Shown: positions 17,375 through 25,071, counted from the stretch's first letter. The stretch is 46,405 nt of DNA from Armatimonadota bacterium (GCA_012512265.1 JAAZEM010000031.1:1-46405), one strand, 5' to 3'. Notes: a model not told the origin generated them from the sequence alone. Program-made: numbers and translations.

Positions 17375-18165
17375 GCCGCGCTCTCCTCTCCTGCGATTTC
17401 GCGGAGGAGAGGGATGCTCCAACGCGCTTTGTCTCGCTGCTCGGCCAGCCACTCCTGGAAGAGGAGGTTACGGATGTGCGCCGCAGTCTCCTCGTCCAGC
17501 AAAGGCGTCTTCCGGCTTTCCACCTTGATCACGTGCCATCCCCGCTCTGTCTGGACTGGACCCACGACCTCTCCTGGCTTGGCGCCAAAGATCGCCGCGC
17601 TCATCCCGGCATCCACTGACCGGCGCGTCACGGCACCGACATAGCCGCTTGCAGGTCGCGTTTCCTCATCGAGCGAGTACTTGCGCGCCAGCGCATAGAA
17701 GTCAAGCCCATCTTCTACCACCTGAGCGCGCAGTTCCTCCGCCACGTCCACGTCATCCACGAGGATCTGAGAAATCGTCGCGCTCTCGAAGGAGAGGATA
17801 TTCTCCGCGAAATACTGCTCCACTTTTCCTTCGGTGAGCGCCTCTTGCAGCTTGCGCGCCAGCAACTCCTGCTCTAGGTGCGCGCCCCAGTCATCGAGGG
17901 TGAGCGAACGGCTTTCCAGCCATGCCTCGACCGCCGCAGCCTCGTACAACTCGTGCTCATCCTGGAATGCGGCGGCTGCCTCCTGCAACTCGTCGTCAGA
18001 AACGGTGATCCCCCGCTCCTCCGCCGCCTGGCGGATGAGTACAGCGTCTCTGGCGTCCTGCAAGAACCCAAGTTCTCCGCGCCACAGCGCCCTCTTTAGC
18101 GCATCTCGAAGGGACACCGTCTCCCCATTCACTGTCAATGCGACGTGCTCGACAAGGTCTGCCAT
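17371..18165 (-). CDS. Parvulin-type peptidyl-prolyl isomerase without a signal peptide
   Basis: The 264-residue protein has an N-terminal SurA/PrsA-like helical chaperone region (about residues 30-130) and a parvulin domain at about 140-240. Typical motifs are ISQILV, FYALARKYSLDEETRPASGYVG, IFGAKPGEVVGPVQTERGWHVIKV. Unlike SurA and PrsA it has no signal peptide or lipobox, so it should act in the cytoplasm, perhaps on the export substrate or precursor peptide. It has a GAGGAG site. It lies 472 bp downstream of the GG-leader peptide gene on the same strand and overlaps the following HEAT-like gene by four bases. Confidence 0.85.
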   Translation of the reverse strand: MADLVEHVALTVNGETVSLRDALKRALWRGELGFLQDARDAVLIRQAAEERGITVSDDELQEAAAAFQDEHELYEAAAVEAWLESRSLTLDDWGAHLEQELLARKLQEALTEGKVEQYFAENILSFESATISQILVDDVDVAEELRAQVVEDGLDFYALARKYSLDEETRPASGYVGAVTRRSVDAGMSAAIFGAKPGEVVGPVQTERGWHVIKVESRKTPLLDEETAAHIRNLLFQEWLAEQRDKARWSIPLLREIAGEESAA

Positions 18166-18314
18166 CTGCTCCTCTTCTACGAACCCGGACGGGAATGAAG
18201 TCGCCTATGCCCTGCCACCCCCAGCCGTCGGGTAGCTTGGTCAGCGTATCCGTTCAGCGCGGGCACCGGCCATCCTCCCCGCTCCCGTGAGACGACCGTT
18301 CGAGTAGCGACAGC

Positions 18315-18400
18315 ACTTGAAGGGGAACTGACAAAAACCTCGACTTGAAGGGGAACTGGCAAAAAAACCTCACTTGAAGGGGAACTGGCAAAAACCTCGA
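18315..18400. repeat. Three tandem 28-29 bp direct repeats
   Basis: Three near-identical units start at 18315, 18343 and 18372 with no spacer. Each reads ACTTGAAGGGGAACTG, then (A/G)C, then a run of 5-7 A and CCTC. They lie in the 472-bp gap (18166-18637) between the GG-leader peptide and the parvulin, which has no other recognisable gene. They could be regulator sites phased by A-tracts, or the multiple end-repeats of a decayed transposable element (IS21-type ends have such repeats). No transposase remnant was recognised. Confidence 0.75.
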
Positions 18401-18637
18401 CAGGAGTACCGATGGTAAAGGCGGCCTCCTGCCGAGGTCGTGCGAGCAATACAGCGCCGCATGGCCAAAACTGCAGATCCCTGGGGAAGACCTTTCAGCG
18501 CGACCTCTCCGCTCGCCAATGCGGAGAAAAACCGCTCCCTATTACAGGCGATGGTGTGGCAACGCGGCCATCAGCCGTGCCGTTTACGTGCGTGGCATCC
18601 CCAGACGGCCACCGAAACGGCGTGCGGATCGCGAAGG

Positions 18638-18799
18638 CTACTTGTTCTCCTTGTCGCCAGTCAGGATATCGCCGGCCTGCTTGTTGAGGCGCTTCAGCAT
18701 CTCTTTGGCGTTGCTGGCGCCACCCTGAACCTGCTTGGCCTCGTCCGGGCTCAGCTCCTTCTGCGGCTTGGGTCGGTCGGTCGGTTGCACTTTCGCCAT
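18638..18799 (-). CDS. Double-glycine-leader precursor peptide (53 aa)
   Basis: The 54-codon frame starts at ATG 18799 behind an excellent AGGAGGAGAAA site. Its product has a charged N-terminus and then ELSPDEAKQVQGG ending at residue 27. Numbered from the cut, it has Leu -12, Ser -11, Glu -8, Val -4, Gly -2 and Gly -1, which are the classic leader positions recognised by C39 peptidases. Cleavage would release a 26-residue, Lys-rich, amphipathic peptide beginning ASNAKEMLKRLNK. It has no Cys or Trp and only one each of Ser and Thr, which argues against a lanthipeptide or sactipeptide. It would be the first gene of the minus-strand block that ends in the C39 exporter. A bacteriocin-like, signalling or matrix peptide are all possible. 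Confidence 0.82.
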   Translation of the reverse strand: MAKVQPTDRPKPQKELSPDEAKQVQGGASNAKEMLKRLNKQAGDILTGDKENK

Positions 18800-18954
18800 T
18801 TTCTCCTCCTCAGGTCAACTGGTGGGCCTCATGCCACGACGCTTCCGATTCCGCCTGGATCCAGTACAGAATAGAGCGCCTGATGGCCTGCCCTCTGACG
18901 GCTGCGGACTCGCGCCCGCCTCACTCCGCCGTACGTCTGAAGACCCTTTTTCTA

Positions 18955-18981
18955 TTATCGGCGGTACACTCCGTCACTTAA
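18955..18981 (-). promoter_or_regulatory. Candidate sigma-28 (FliA) promoter upstream of the GG-leader peptide
   Basis: Read on the minus strand, TTAAGTGA is followed by exactly 11 bases and then GCCGATAA. The -10 element matches the FliA consensus at all eight positions, the -35 matches TAAAGTTT at five of eight, and the spacing is canonical. Transcription would start near 18947, leaving a ~148-base leader before the peptide gene. The site lies between the stop of the DUF481 gene and the peptide gene. Confidence 0.5.
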
Positions 18982-19024
18982 GGGCACGCGAGCAAATCCC
19001 GCGTGCATTCCTTTCACGCCACCA

Positions 19025-20098
19025 TCAGAGACGGTAGACGAGCGACATCGTCGATTGGAAATCGTGTGGCTGCGTGTTTGCCGGCGGGCGCGAGTCATAC
19101 TCCTCGGCGATCCCGATCCGGAGGCTCGCCTTCCGGGCGATTGGCACGTCGAGCGAAACCGTGGCAGTGCCTCGCACGTGGCGAATCGCATCCAGGCTGG
19201 GCCAGATCATCCACACCGCCTTCAGCGTGGAGCCGCCAAACACGCGCACCTCGGTGATCGAGCGCACCAGGCCGTTGAAGCTGTCGCGCTGCTGGTAGCG
19301 GAAGTTGTCGTTGACGTAAGTTCCGCCGATCTCCAGGTCCCAGCGATTGGGAGCCCGGTCTATCAGGCGGTAGCCTTTCGAGAGGAAATAGTAGCCTCCG
19401 AGGCGGAGGCGCTTCATGTCATCGTGATTGAGGAAAGCACCCGTCGAGTAGTAGTGCCGCCCCCACAGGTTGCGGCTGTAGGTGAGGCCGAGGGCCGCGC
19501 GCGAGATGTCGGTGTTCCCCTGCGACTCCCCATGATGGGCGCTCGCAGTGAGGTGCCAGCGGTCCACACGCGTACGCCGGCGGATCTCCGTGCCGAAGTG
19601 ATAATCCTGGCGGCGGCTGTTGCCCGCCAGCAAACCGAGCCCGAGCTCGACGTTCCCGGTCCACTGCACCTTGGGCGGCGCCGGCGGGGCAGAGGGCGTC
19701 TCCTCTTCCGGACCGATCCAGGTCACCAGCGAGGCTTCCACGAGCTGCATGCCCTCGTCGGTGGCAAGACGCAGCTTTCCCTCCTGCATCCCCTCCAACA
19801 CGCCAACGAGCCGACGGCCATCGCGCGTTTGCACCGCCAGCGGCTCCATCGTGTGGAGATCAGTGATGGAGGCCCAAGGCACCCGGACCTCGCCGGCGGC
19901 CTCGGAACGCAGGAGAAGCTGGCCGTCGGCCATCTTGACCACGCGGCCCTTCAGGCGCTCCTGCTCCCCGAACACGAGTTCATCGGCGCGAAGCGAGCCC
20001 GCGGGCGCCAGAGCCAGCAAAAGCGGGACCCACAGCCGCGCCGCGCGGCGCATCCCCATCACCCAGGAGCATCGACTCCGCTCCCGCCATCGCTGCAT
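19025..20098 (-). CDS. DUF481 (YdiY-like) outer-membrane beta-barrel protein
   Basis: The 357-residue product has a signal peptide (MRRAARLWVPLLLALAPAG). Two small SH3-like repeats follow at about 40-120 (LKGRVVKMADGQLLLRS, LVGVLEGMQEGKLRLATD). The C-terminal beta-barrel begins near WTGNVELGLGLLAGNSRRQDY and ends in Phe/Leu-rich strands (FQSTMSLVYRL). This is the domain order of DUF481 proteins in the outer membrane of diderm bacteria. ATG 20098 is chosen for its GGAGGG site; shorter starts at 20059 and 20053 are possible. It is on the same strand as the export cluster but is separated from it by the candidate sigma-28 promoter. Confidence 0.82.
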   Translation of the reverse strand: MQRWRERSRCSWVMGMRRAARLWVPLLLALAPAGSLRADELVFGEQERLKGRVVKMADGQLLLRSEAAGEVRVPWASITDLHTMEPLAVQTRDGRRLVGVLEGMQEGKLRLATDEGMQLVEASLVTWIGPEEETPSAPPAPPKVQWTGNVELGLGLLAGNSRRQDYHFGTEIRRRTRVDRWHLTASAHHGESQGNTDISRAALGLTYSRNLWGRHYYSTGAFLNHDDMKRLRLGGYYFLSKGYRLIDRAPNRWDLEIGGTYVNDNFRYQQRDSFNGLVRSITEVRVFGGSTLKAVWMIWPSLDAIRHVRGTATVSLDVPIARKASLRIGIAEEYDSRPPANTQPHDFQSTMSLVYRL

Positions 20099-20477
20099 AC
20101 AACCCTCCGCCAGTGCCCGCCATGCCACCCCCCGGTCAAGCTCCCGGCGAGCGCCACTCCGGGCCACATCCACGCTCCCTCTTCCCGGCACCGGCCGCGC
20201 CGCAAAGCGATTCGGTTTCGCCAGCAGGCAAGCGGAACCACGCCACCTCGCGCACCGTTCTTCTTATTGGAGGCGGCCGCCTCATCCCCAGCGGGGCCGG
20301 CGGGTCCGCGCGGGTGCCGTGAAGACGGCGCATGACCGGCCGTGAAAAGAGCGAGACTATCCGCTTTCTCCCTCTGTAGTTCGCGGCGCTAGCGCAGGCA
20401 CCTGCCTGAGATTCAGGCGTCGATCAATTGGATCTTATTTGAAGGAAGATGCAGGCGGGCGTTGAAAAGAGAATGTT

Positions 20478-20495
20478 GGCGTACCTGGGTACGCC
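20478..20495. promoter_or_regulatory. Palindrome upstream of the PEPCK fusion, possible operator
   Basis: GGCGTACC and GGTACGCC form a perfect 8-bp inverted repeat with two central bases, 70 bp before the PEPCK start. Its size and symmetry suit a dimeric repressor site. The 467-bp intergenic region (20099-20565) also has a small GCCTGA/TCAGGC repeat at 20404-20418. No confident -10/-35 pair was seen. Confidence 0.4.
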
Positions 20496-20565
20496 CGCAT
20501 AAAGCAGTCTGTTGATTGTTGGAGTAGAGGCCCCCCGTGGGGGTGGGTACGGAAAGGAACGCTGG

Positions 20566-23500
20566 ATGAGCGAGCACGCTGAACTGAACCAATGGGTAAT
20601 TGAAATGGCCCGGATGTGCCAGCCCGATAAGATTGTCTGGATTGACGGTTCTGAAGAGGAGAAAGAGCGCCTAACCCAGGAAGCGTTCAAAACCGGCGAG
20701 CTCATCCCTTTGAACCAGGAGAAGTTGCCCGGCTGCGTCTACCACCGCACCGCAGTGAACGACGTGGCGCGCACGGAGGATCTGACCTATATCTGTACCC
20801 GGCTGAGGGACGACGCGGGTCCGACCAACAACTGGATGTCGCCGGAAGAAGGCTACCGGCGCGCCGGCGAGATCTTCCGCGGCGCCATGCGGGGCCGGAC
20901 GATGTACGTCATCCCCTTCGCGATGGGGCCCGTCGGCTCGCCCTTCACCAAATATGGCGTGGAGCTGACCGACAGCATCTATGTCGTCCTGAACATGCGG
21001 ATCATGACCAGGATCGGGAAGCCGGTGCTAAAGCAACTCGGCACGGCAGGCGAGTTCACGCGCTGCCTGCACAGCAAGGCGGATCTCGACATCGAGCGCC
21101 GGCTCATCCTCCACTTCCCGGAGGACAACACGATCTGGAGCGTGGGCTCGGGCTATGGGGGCAACGTGCTCCTCGGCAAGAAGTGCCTGGCGCTGCGCCT
21201 GGCGAGCCACATGGGGAAGCGCGAGGGTTGGCTTGCCGAGCACATGCTGATCATGGGCGTTGAGGAGCCAAACGGCCGGATCGAGTACGTGGCCGCCGCC
21301 TTCCCGAGCGCCTGCGGCAAGACGAATCTCGCCATGCTTGTGCCGCCCGAGGGGTTGAAGTCGAAGGGCTACCGCATCTGGACCGTCGGCGACGATATCG
21401 CCTGGATGCGCATCGATACGGACGGCCGGCTCTGGGCGATCAACCCGGAGCGGGGCTTCTTCGGGGCGGCGCCGGGAACCAACTCGCGCACCAACCCCAA
21501 TATGATGAAGACGATCGAGAAGAACACGATCTACACCAACGTGCTTCTGGGTCCTGACGGCACGGTGTGGTGGGAAGACGGCGAGGGAGATCCCCCGGCA
21601 GAGGGCCTGGACTGGCAGGGCCGGCCGTGGAAGCCCGGCATGGTCGATGAGAACGGCAAGCCGATCCTGGGCGCCCACCCCAACAGCCGCTTCACCGCGC
21701 CTCTGTCGCAGTGCCCGGTCACGTCCTTCCGTACGGAGCACCATCATGGCGTGCCGATCTCGGCGATCATCTTCGGAGGACGCCGGGCCCGCCTGGCGCC
21801 CCTGGTGTACGAGGCGTTTGATTGGGAGCACGGCGTCTACGTGGGCGCGACGATGGCTTCGGAGCGCACGGCCGCTCAGTTCGGGAAGCAAGGCGAGGTG
21901 CGCCGCGACCCGATGGCGATGCTTCCCTTCTGTGGCTATCACATGGGTGACTACTTCCGCCACTGGCTGGAGATGGGTCGGCGCATGTCGGATCCGCCGC
22001 GCATCTTCCACGTCAACTGGTTCCGCCAGGATGAGAACGGCCATTACCTCTGGCCCGGTTATGGCGAGAACCTGCGCGTGATCGAGTGGATCCTGGCGCG
22101 GTGCCGCGGCGAGGCGGATGCCCTGGAGACTCCGATTGGCTTCGTGCCCACCACCGATAGCCTCGATATGACCGGCCTCGATATCCCGCGCGAGACGATG
22201 AGGAAGCTCTTCGCCGTGAGCCGGCCCGAATGGATGGAAGAGCACGCGCAGGTTACCGAGTTCTTCGAGAAGTTCGGCTCGCGGCTGCCGCGCGAGCTGC
22301 GCGAGCAACACGATGCGCTGGCCAGACGGCTGGAGGCGCCCATTTCGTTCTTGAAGCCGGGCACCGAGATCCGGCCCCTGGCCGCAGAGCTCAACGAGGC
22401 GATCGAGGAGCAGAACCCGACCCTCTTCAGGATGCTCTCCTCGCTGGGCAAGCGCCTTTACTTCCCCAAGGGGATCCTGGCGCAGAGCGCGGAGGCAAAG
22501 GAGAAGGCCAATCGCTACAATGCCACGATCGGCATCGCGCGCGAGAATGGCAAGCCGATGGCGCTTCCCGCGGTGATGAAGCACTTCACGGATCTCACGC
22601 CTTCGGAGGCCCTCGGCTATGCCCCTCCGATGGGGATCCCCGAGCTGCGCAACGCCTGGCGCGAGGAGCTGCTGCGCAAGAACCCGAGCCTGAAGGGCAA
22701 GAGCTTCAGCAACCCGATCGTCACCTGCGGCGTCACCCATGCCCTGAGCCTGGTGGGCGACCTCTTCCTCGATCCGGGCGATCTGGTCCTCCTGCCCGAC
22801 AAGTTCTGGGAGAACTACGAGCTGATCTTCGGCGTGCGCCAGCAGGCGCAGATCGCCAGCTACCCCTTCTTCAACGAGGCGGGCGGCTTCAACATCGAGG
22901 GGTTGTGCCAGGTACTCCTGACGCGCAAGGACAACGGAACGACGCTGGTCGTCCTCAACTTCCCGAACAACCCCACCGGCTACTCCATCCGCAAGGAGGA
23001 GGCGGACGCGCTCGTCGAGGGACTCGTCGGGGCCGCGGATGCCGGGTGCAAGCTGGTGGTCGTCACCGATGACGCCTACTTCGGCCTCTTCTACAATGAG
23101 GACGCGCTGCAAGAGTCGATCTTTGCCCGGCTGGCTGGCGCGCACGAGCGCATCGTGGCGATCAAGGTTGATGGCCCGACCAAGGAAGACTACGTATGGG
23201 GCTTCCGCGCCGGCATGCTCACCTTCAGCGCGAGCGCGAAGACGAGCGACGAGGTTCTGTACCGGGCGCTGGAGCGGAAAGTCGCAGGCGCCATCCGCAG
23301 CACGCTCTCCAGCGGCGCCATGCCCTCGCAAAGCATCCTGGCGAAGGCGATGGCGGATCCCGATTTCCTGGCACAGTGCAGTGAGAAGCGCTCGATTCTC
23401 GAGGCACGTGCGAGGAAGGTGCAGGAGATCCTCGCCGATCCCGGCTTCGCCGATCTGTGGGAGCCGTATCCCTTCAACGCCGGCTACTTCATGTGCCTGC

Positions 23501-23706
23501 GCCTCAAGGGCCTGGATGCGGAGAGGTACCGGAAGCACCTCCTGGAGAAGTACGGCGTGGGCGTGATCGCCGACGGCAAGTCGGATATCCGCGTTGCGTT
23601 CGCTTCGGTGGAGATCGACCAACTCCCGGATCTCTACGCCACGCTGGCCGCCGCGGCCCGGGATTTGAAGGCAGAAGACGCGCGAACTACCACGCGCGAC
23701 GCATAG
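20566..23706 (+). CDS. PEP carboxykinase (GTP) fused to a class I/II aminotransferase
   Basis: One uninterrupted 1046-residue frame. Residues 1-~595 are GTP-type PEPCK, which converts oxaloacetate to PEP: P-loop AAFPSACGKTN (244-254, with the reactive Cys250), metal motif GDDIAWM (275-281), FFGAAPGTN (298-306) and NWFRQDENG. Residues ~605-1035 are a fold-type I PLP aminotransferase: NFPNNPTG (798-805), DDAYFGLFY (835-843), catalytic Lys873 in GPTKEDYVWGF and substrate-binding Arg1009. Both halves keep their key residues and normal lengths, so this looks like a working fusion and not a frameshift artefact. If the transaminase uses aspartate, the product oxaloacetate would feed the PEPCK directly. 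The ATG at 20566 is preferred; an in-frame TTG at 20512 would add 18 residues. A strong terminator follows. Confidence 0.92.
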   Translation: MSEHAELNQWVIEMARMCQPDKIVWIDGSEEEKERLTQEAFKTGELIPLNQEKLPGCVYHRTAVNDVARTEDLTYICTRLRDDAGPTNNWMSPEEGYRRAGEIFRGAMRGRTMYVIPFAMGPVGSPFTKYGVELTDSIYVVLNMRIMTRIGKPVLKQLGTAGEFTRCLHSKADLDIERRLILHFPEDNTIWSVGSGYGGNVLLGKKCLALRLASHMGKREGWLAEHMLIMGVEEPNGRIEYVAAAFPSACGKTNLAMLVPPEGLKSKGYRIWTVGDDIAWMRIDTDGRLWAINPERGFFGAAPGTNSRTNPNMMKTIEKNTIYTNVLLGPDGTVWWEDGEGDPPAEGLDWQGRPWKPGMVDENGKPILGAHPNSRFTAPLSQCPVTSFRTEHHHGVPISAIIFGGRRARLAPLVYEAFDWEHGVYVGATMASERTAAQFGKQGEVRRDPMAMLPFCGYHMGDYFRHWLEMGRRMSDPPRIFHVNWFRQDENGHYLWPGYGENLRVIEWILARCRGEADALETPIGFVPTTDSLDMTGLDIPRETMRKLFAVSRPEWMEEHAQVTEFFEKFGSRLPRELREQHDALARRLEAPISFLKPGTEIRPLAAELNEAIEEQNPTLFRMLSSLGKRLYFPKGILAQSAEAKEKANRYNATIGIARENGKPMALPAVMKHFTDLTPSEALGYAPPMGIPELRNAWREELLRKNPSLKGKSFSNPIVTCGVTHALSLVGDLFLDPGDLVLLPDKFWENYELIFGVRQQAQIASYPFFNEAGGFNIEGLCQVLLTRKDNGTTLVVLNFPNNPTGYSIRKEEADALVEGLVGAADAGCKLVVVTDDAYFGLFYNEDALQESIFARLAGAHERIVAIKVDGPTKEDYVWGFRAGMLTFSASAKTSDEVLYRALERKVAGAIRSTLSSGAMPSQSILAKAMADPDFLAQCSEKRSILEARARKVQEILADPGFADLWEPYPFNAGYFMCLRLKGLDAERYRKHLLEKYGVGVIADGKSDIRVAFASVEIDQLPDLYATLAAAARDLKAEDARTTTRDA

Positions 23707-23723
23707 GAGCGGTCTGTTCGGTG

Positions 23724-23758
23724 CGCCGGCCCCCCGTTGGGGGGCCGGCGCTTTCTCT
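23724..23758 (+). terminator. Rho-independent terminator after the PEPCK fusion
   Basis: A perfect 12-bp stem (CGCCGGCCCCCC and its complement) closes a GTT loop and is followed by the pyrimidine-rich CTTTCTCT. It lies 18 bases after the stop codon. The rest of the 580-bp gap up to 24286 holds the repeat element at 23999-24078, a candidate promoter, and no gene I could recognise. Confidence 0.85.
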
Positions 23759-23998
23759 GTACCCCCCCGCTGTCGCGCAACCCAGGGTCTCCGCTCCTCT
23801 CCATCCGCGTCCGTCGCCTTCATTCCGGGTGCCGACGCCGTCACAGGGGGCGCATGCATCACCCGGACGCAAACCACGCCCCCGGGCGCCGGGCTGCCGC
23901 GCCATCCCCCTCCGTGTCCGACCCCTTCATCCGCGTTATCGATGCGCGCGAGCGGTGGGTGACACACCCGCATCGTGCGGAGACAGTTGCACTCCTCT

Positions 23999-24078
23999 GA
24001 GATTCCGAGATAAGGAATCCGAAGCCTCGGATGCAGCGCGCAACCCGGCGCGCGGCACTCTCCTTATCTCGGAATCCC
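23999..24078. repeat. MITE-like repeat, short copy
   Basis: A perfect 16-bp terminal inverted repeat (GATTCCGAGATAAGGA and its complement at 24061-24076) encloses 44 bases. The interior holds two smaller hairpins: ATCCGA/TCGGAT around AGCC, and GCGCGC/GCGCGC around AACCCG. The flanking TGA and CCAGG and most of the interior recur in the element at 27308-27544. No coding potential. Confidence 0.7.
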
Positions 24079-24096
24079 AGGCTCTCCAGATTTCGC

Positions 24097-24125
24097 TTGC
24101 AGAGAGAGAAGATAAGATGTACAAT
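24097..24125 (+). promoter_or_regulatory. Candidate promoter for the FKBP-type PPIase gene
   Basis: TTGCAG and TACAAT are separated by 17 bases. The -10 matches five of six consensus positions but the -35 only three. It lies just downstream of the MITE-like element and about 160 bases before the FKBP start. Confidence 0.35.
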
Positions 24126-24286
24126 GGGCGCGGGACGGTCCACGGGACGCCCCACGGGCAATCCTGCCCATCTGCCCTTGCGATGGCTCTTGGCGCTGCT
24201 GGGTTCCTTCTCCGGTGTGTGGACAGGTTTGTCACCGATCCGGGGAGTGTACACGGAAGGCGTCTTGTGCCCGCATCGGAGGGACC

Positions 24287-25051
24287 ATGCACGCGATGAA
24301 GAAGCTGTTGGTTTGGGTGGCCACACCCGCCGTGTTGGCCTCCGCGCTCGCGCTCATCGTGGGCGCCCGCAGTGGCGCCGCGCCGAAGGTAATCACATTG
24401 AAAACAGACAAAGACAAAGTCAGCTACCTGATCGGCTTCTCGGTTGGAAGCCAACTGCGCCGGGACACCTCGAGCCCCGATGAGATCGACGTGGAGACTC
24501 TTGCCCAGGGCATCCGTGCCGCCATGGCGGGCGAGAAGCTGGCCGTGAGCGAGGAGGAAGCCGCCCGGGTGATGCAGGCGTTCCAGCAATCCGCCCAGGC
24601 AGCACGCGAGAAGCGCGCCCGCGAGGCCGCCGAGAAGAACAAGAAGGAAGGCGAAGCCTTCCTCGCCGCCAACAAGAAGAAGCCTGGCGTCGTTACCCTC
24701 CCGAGCGGACTGCAGTACAAGGTCCTCAAAGAGGGAACGGGCAAGTCGCCCAAGGTGACCGACACGGTGACGGTGCACTACCGTGGCACGTTGATCGACG
24801 GCACGGAGTTCGACAGCTCCTATCGCCGCAATGAGCCGGCCACCTTCGAGGTGGGCCAGATCATCCCCGGATGGGTGGAGGCGCTGCAGCTGATGAAGAC
24901 CGGGGCGAAATGGCAGCTCTTCATCCCCTCGGAGCTGGCCTACGGCGAGCAGGGCGCCGGCTCCCAAATCGGCCCCAACTCGGTGCTCCTCTTTGAGGTC
25001 GAGCTCCTCTCCATCGGCGAGCCCGAGGCTCCCCAGCAGCCGGCAAAGTAA
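24287..25051 (+). CDS. FKBP-type peptidyl-prolyl isomerase, exported (FkpA/Mip-like)
   Basis: The 254-residue protein has a signal peptide (KKLLVWVATPAVLASALAL). A helical dimerisation region at about 35-135 contains SYLIGFSVGSQL, typical of FKBP_N, and a charged linker helix. The FKBP domain spans about 145-248: VTVHYRGTLIDGTEFDSS, IIPGWVEALQLMKTGAKW, IPSELAYGEQGAG. This is the layout of periplasmic FkpA and Mip, which fold exported proteins by proline isomerisation. The ATG at 24287 follows GGAGGG; an ATG three codons later is also possible. It is monocistronic, with a candidate promoter upstream and a hairpin downstream. It is unrelated to the parvulin of the export cluster. Confidence 0.92.
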   Translation: MHAMKKLLVWVATPAVLASALALIVGARSGAAPKVITLKTDKDKVSYLIGFSVGSQLRRDTSSPDEIDVETLAQGIRAAMAGEKLAVSEEEAARVMQAFQQSAQAAREKRAREAAEKNKKEGEAFLAANKKKPGVVTLPSGLQYKVLKEGTGKSPKVTDTVTVHYRGTLIDGTEFDSSYRRNEPATFEVGQIIPGWVEALQLMKTGAKWQLFIPSELAYGEQGAGSQIGPNSVLLFEVELLSIGEPEAPQQPAK

Positions 25052-25071
25052 GCGGCTCCCACGTCCATGAA

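Noticed and set aside
18315..18400. CRISPR array
   Set aside because: The three repeats are directly adjacent with no spacers, and no cas genes are present.
1417..18799. Lanthipeptide or other classical RiPP cluster
   Set aside because: No LanB/LanM, YcaO or radical-SAM enzyme is seen, and the core peptide has no Cys and only single Ser and Thr residues.
18412..18874. Plus-strand frames overlapping the GG-leader peptide (18412-18687 and 18440-18874)
   Set aside because: No ribosome-binding site or recognisable motif; the minus-strand peptide has both. They were also considered as an IstA remnant beside the repeats, but no transposase motif is visible.
21028..23973. 981-residue open frame antisense to the PEPCK-aminotransferase fusion
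   Set aside because: High-GC third-position artefact; the plus-strand frame has intact catalytic motifs of two known enzymes, the antisense product is low-complexity and has no recognisable domain.
23999..24078. tRNA-like gene, because three stems fit into about 76 bases
   Set aside because: No anticodon arm, T-loop or conserved GTTC sequence; the related element at 27308-27544 shows it is a repeat.
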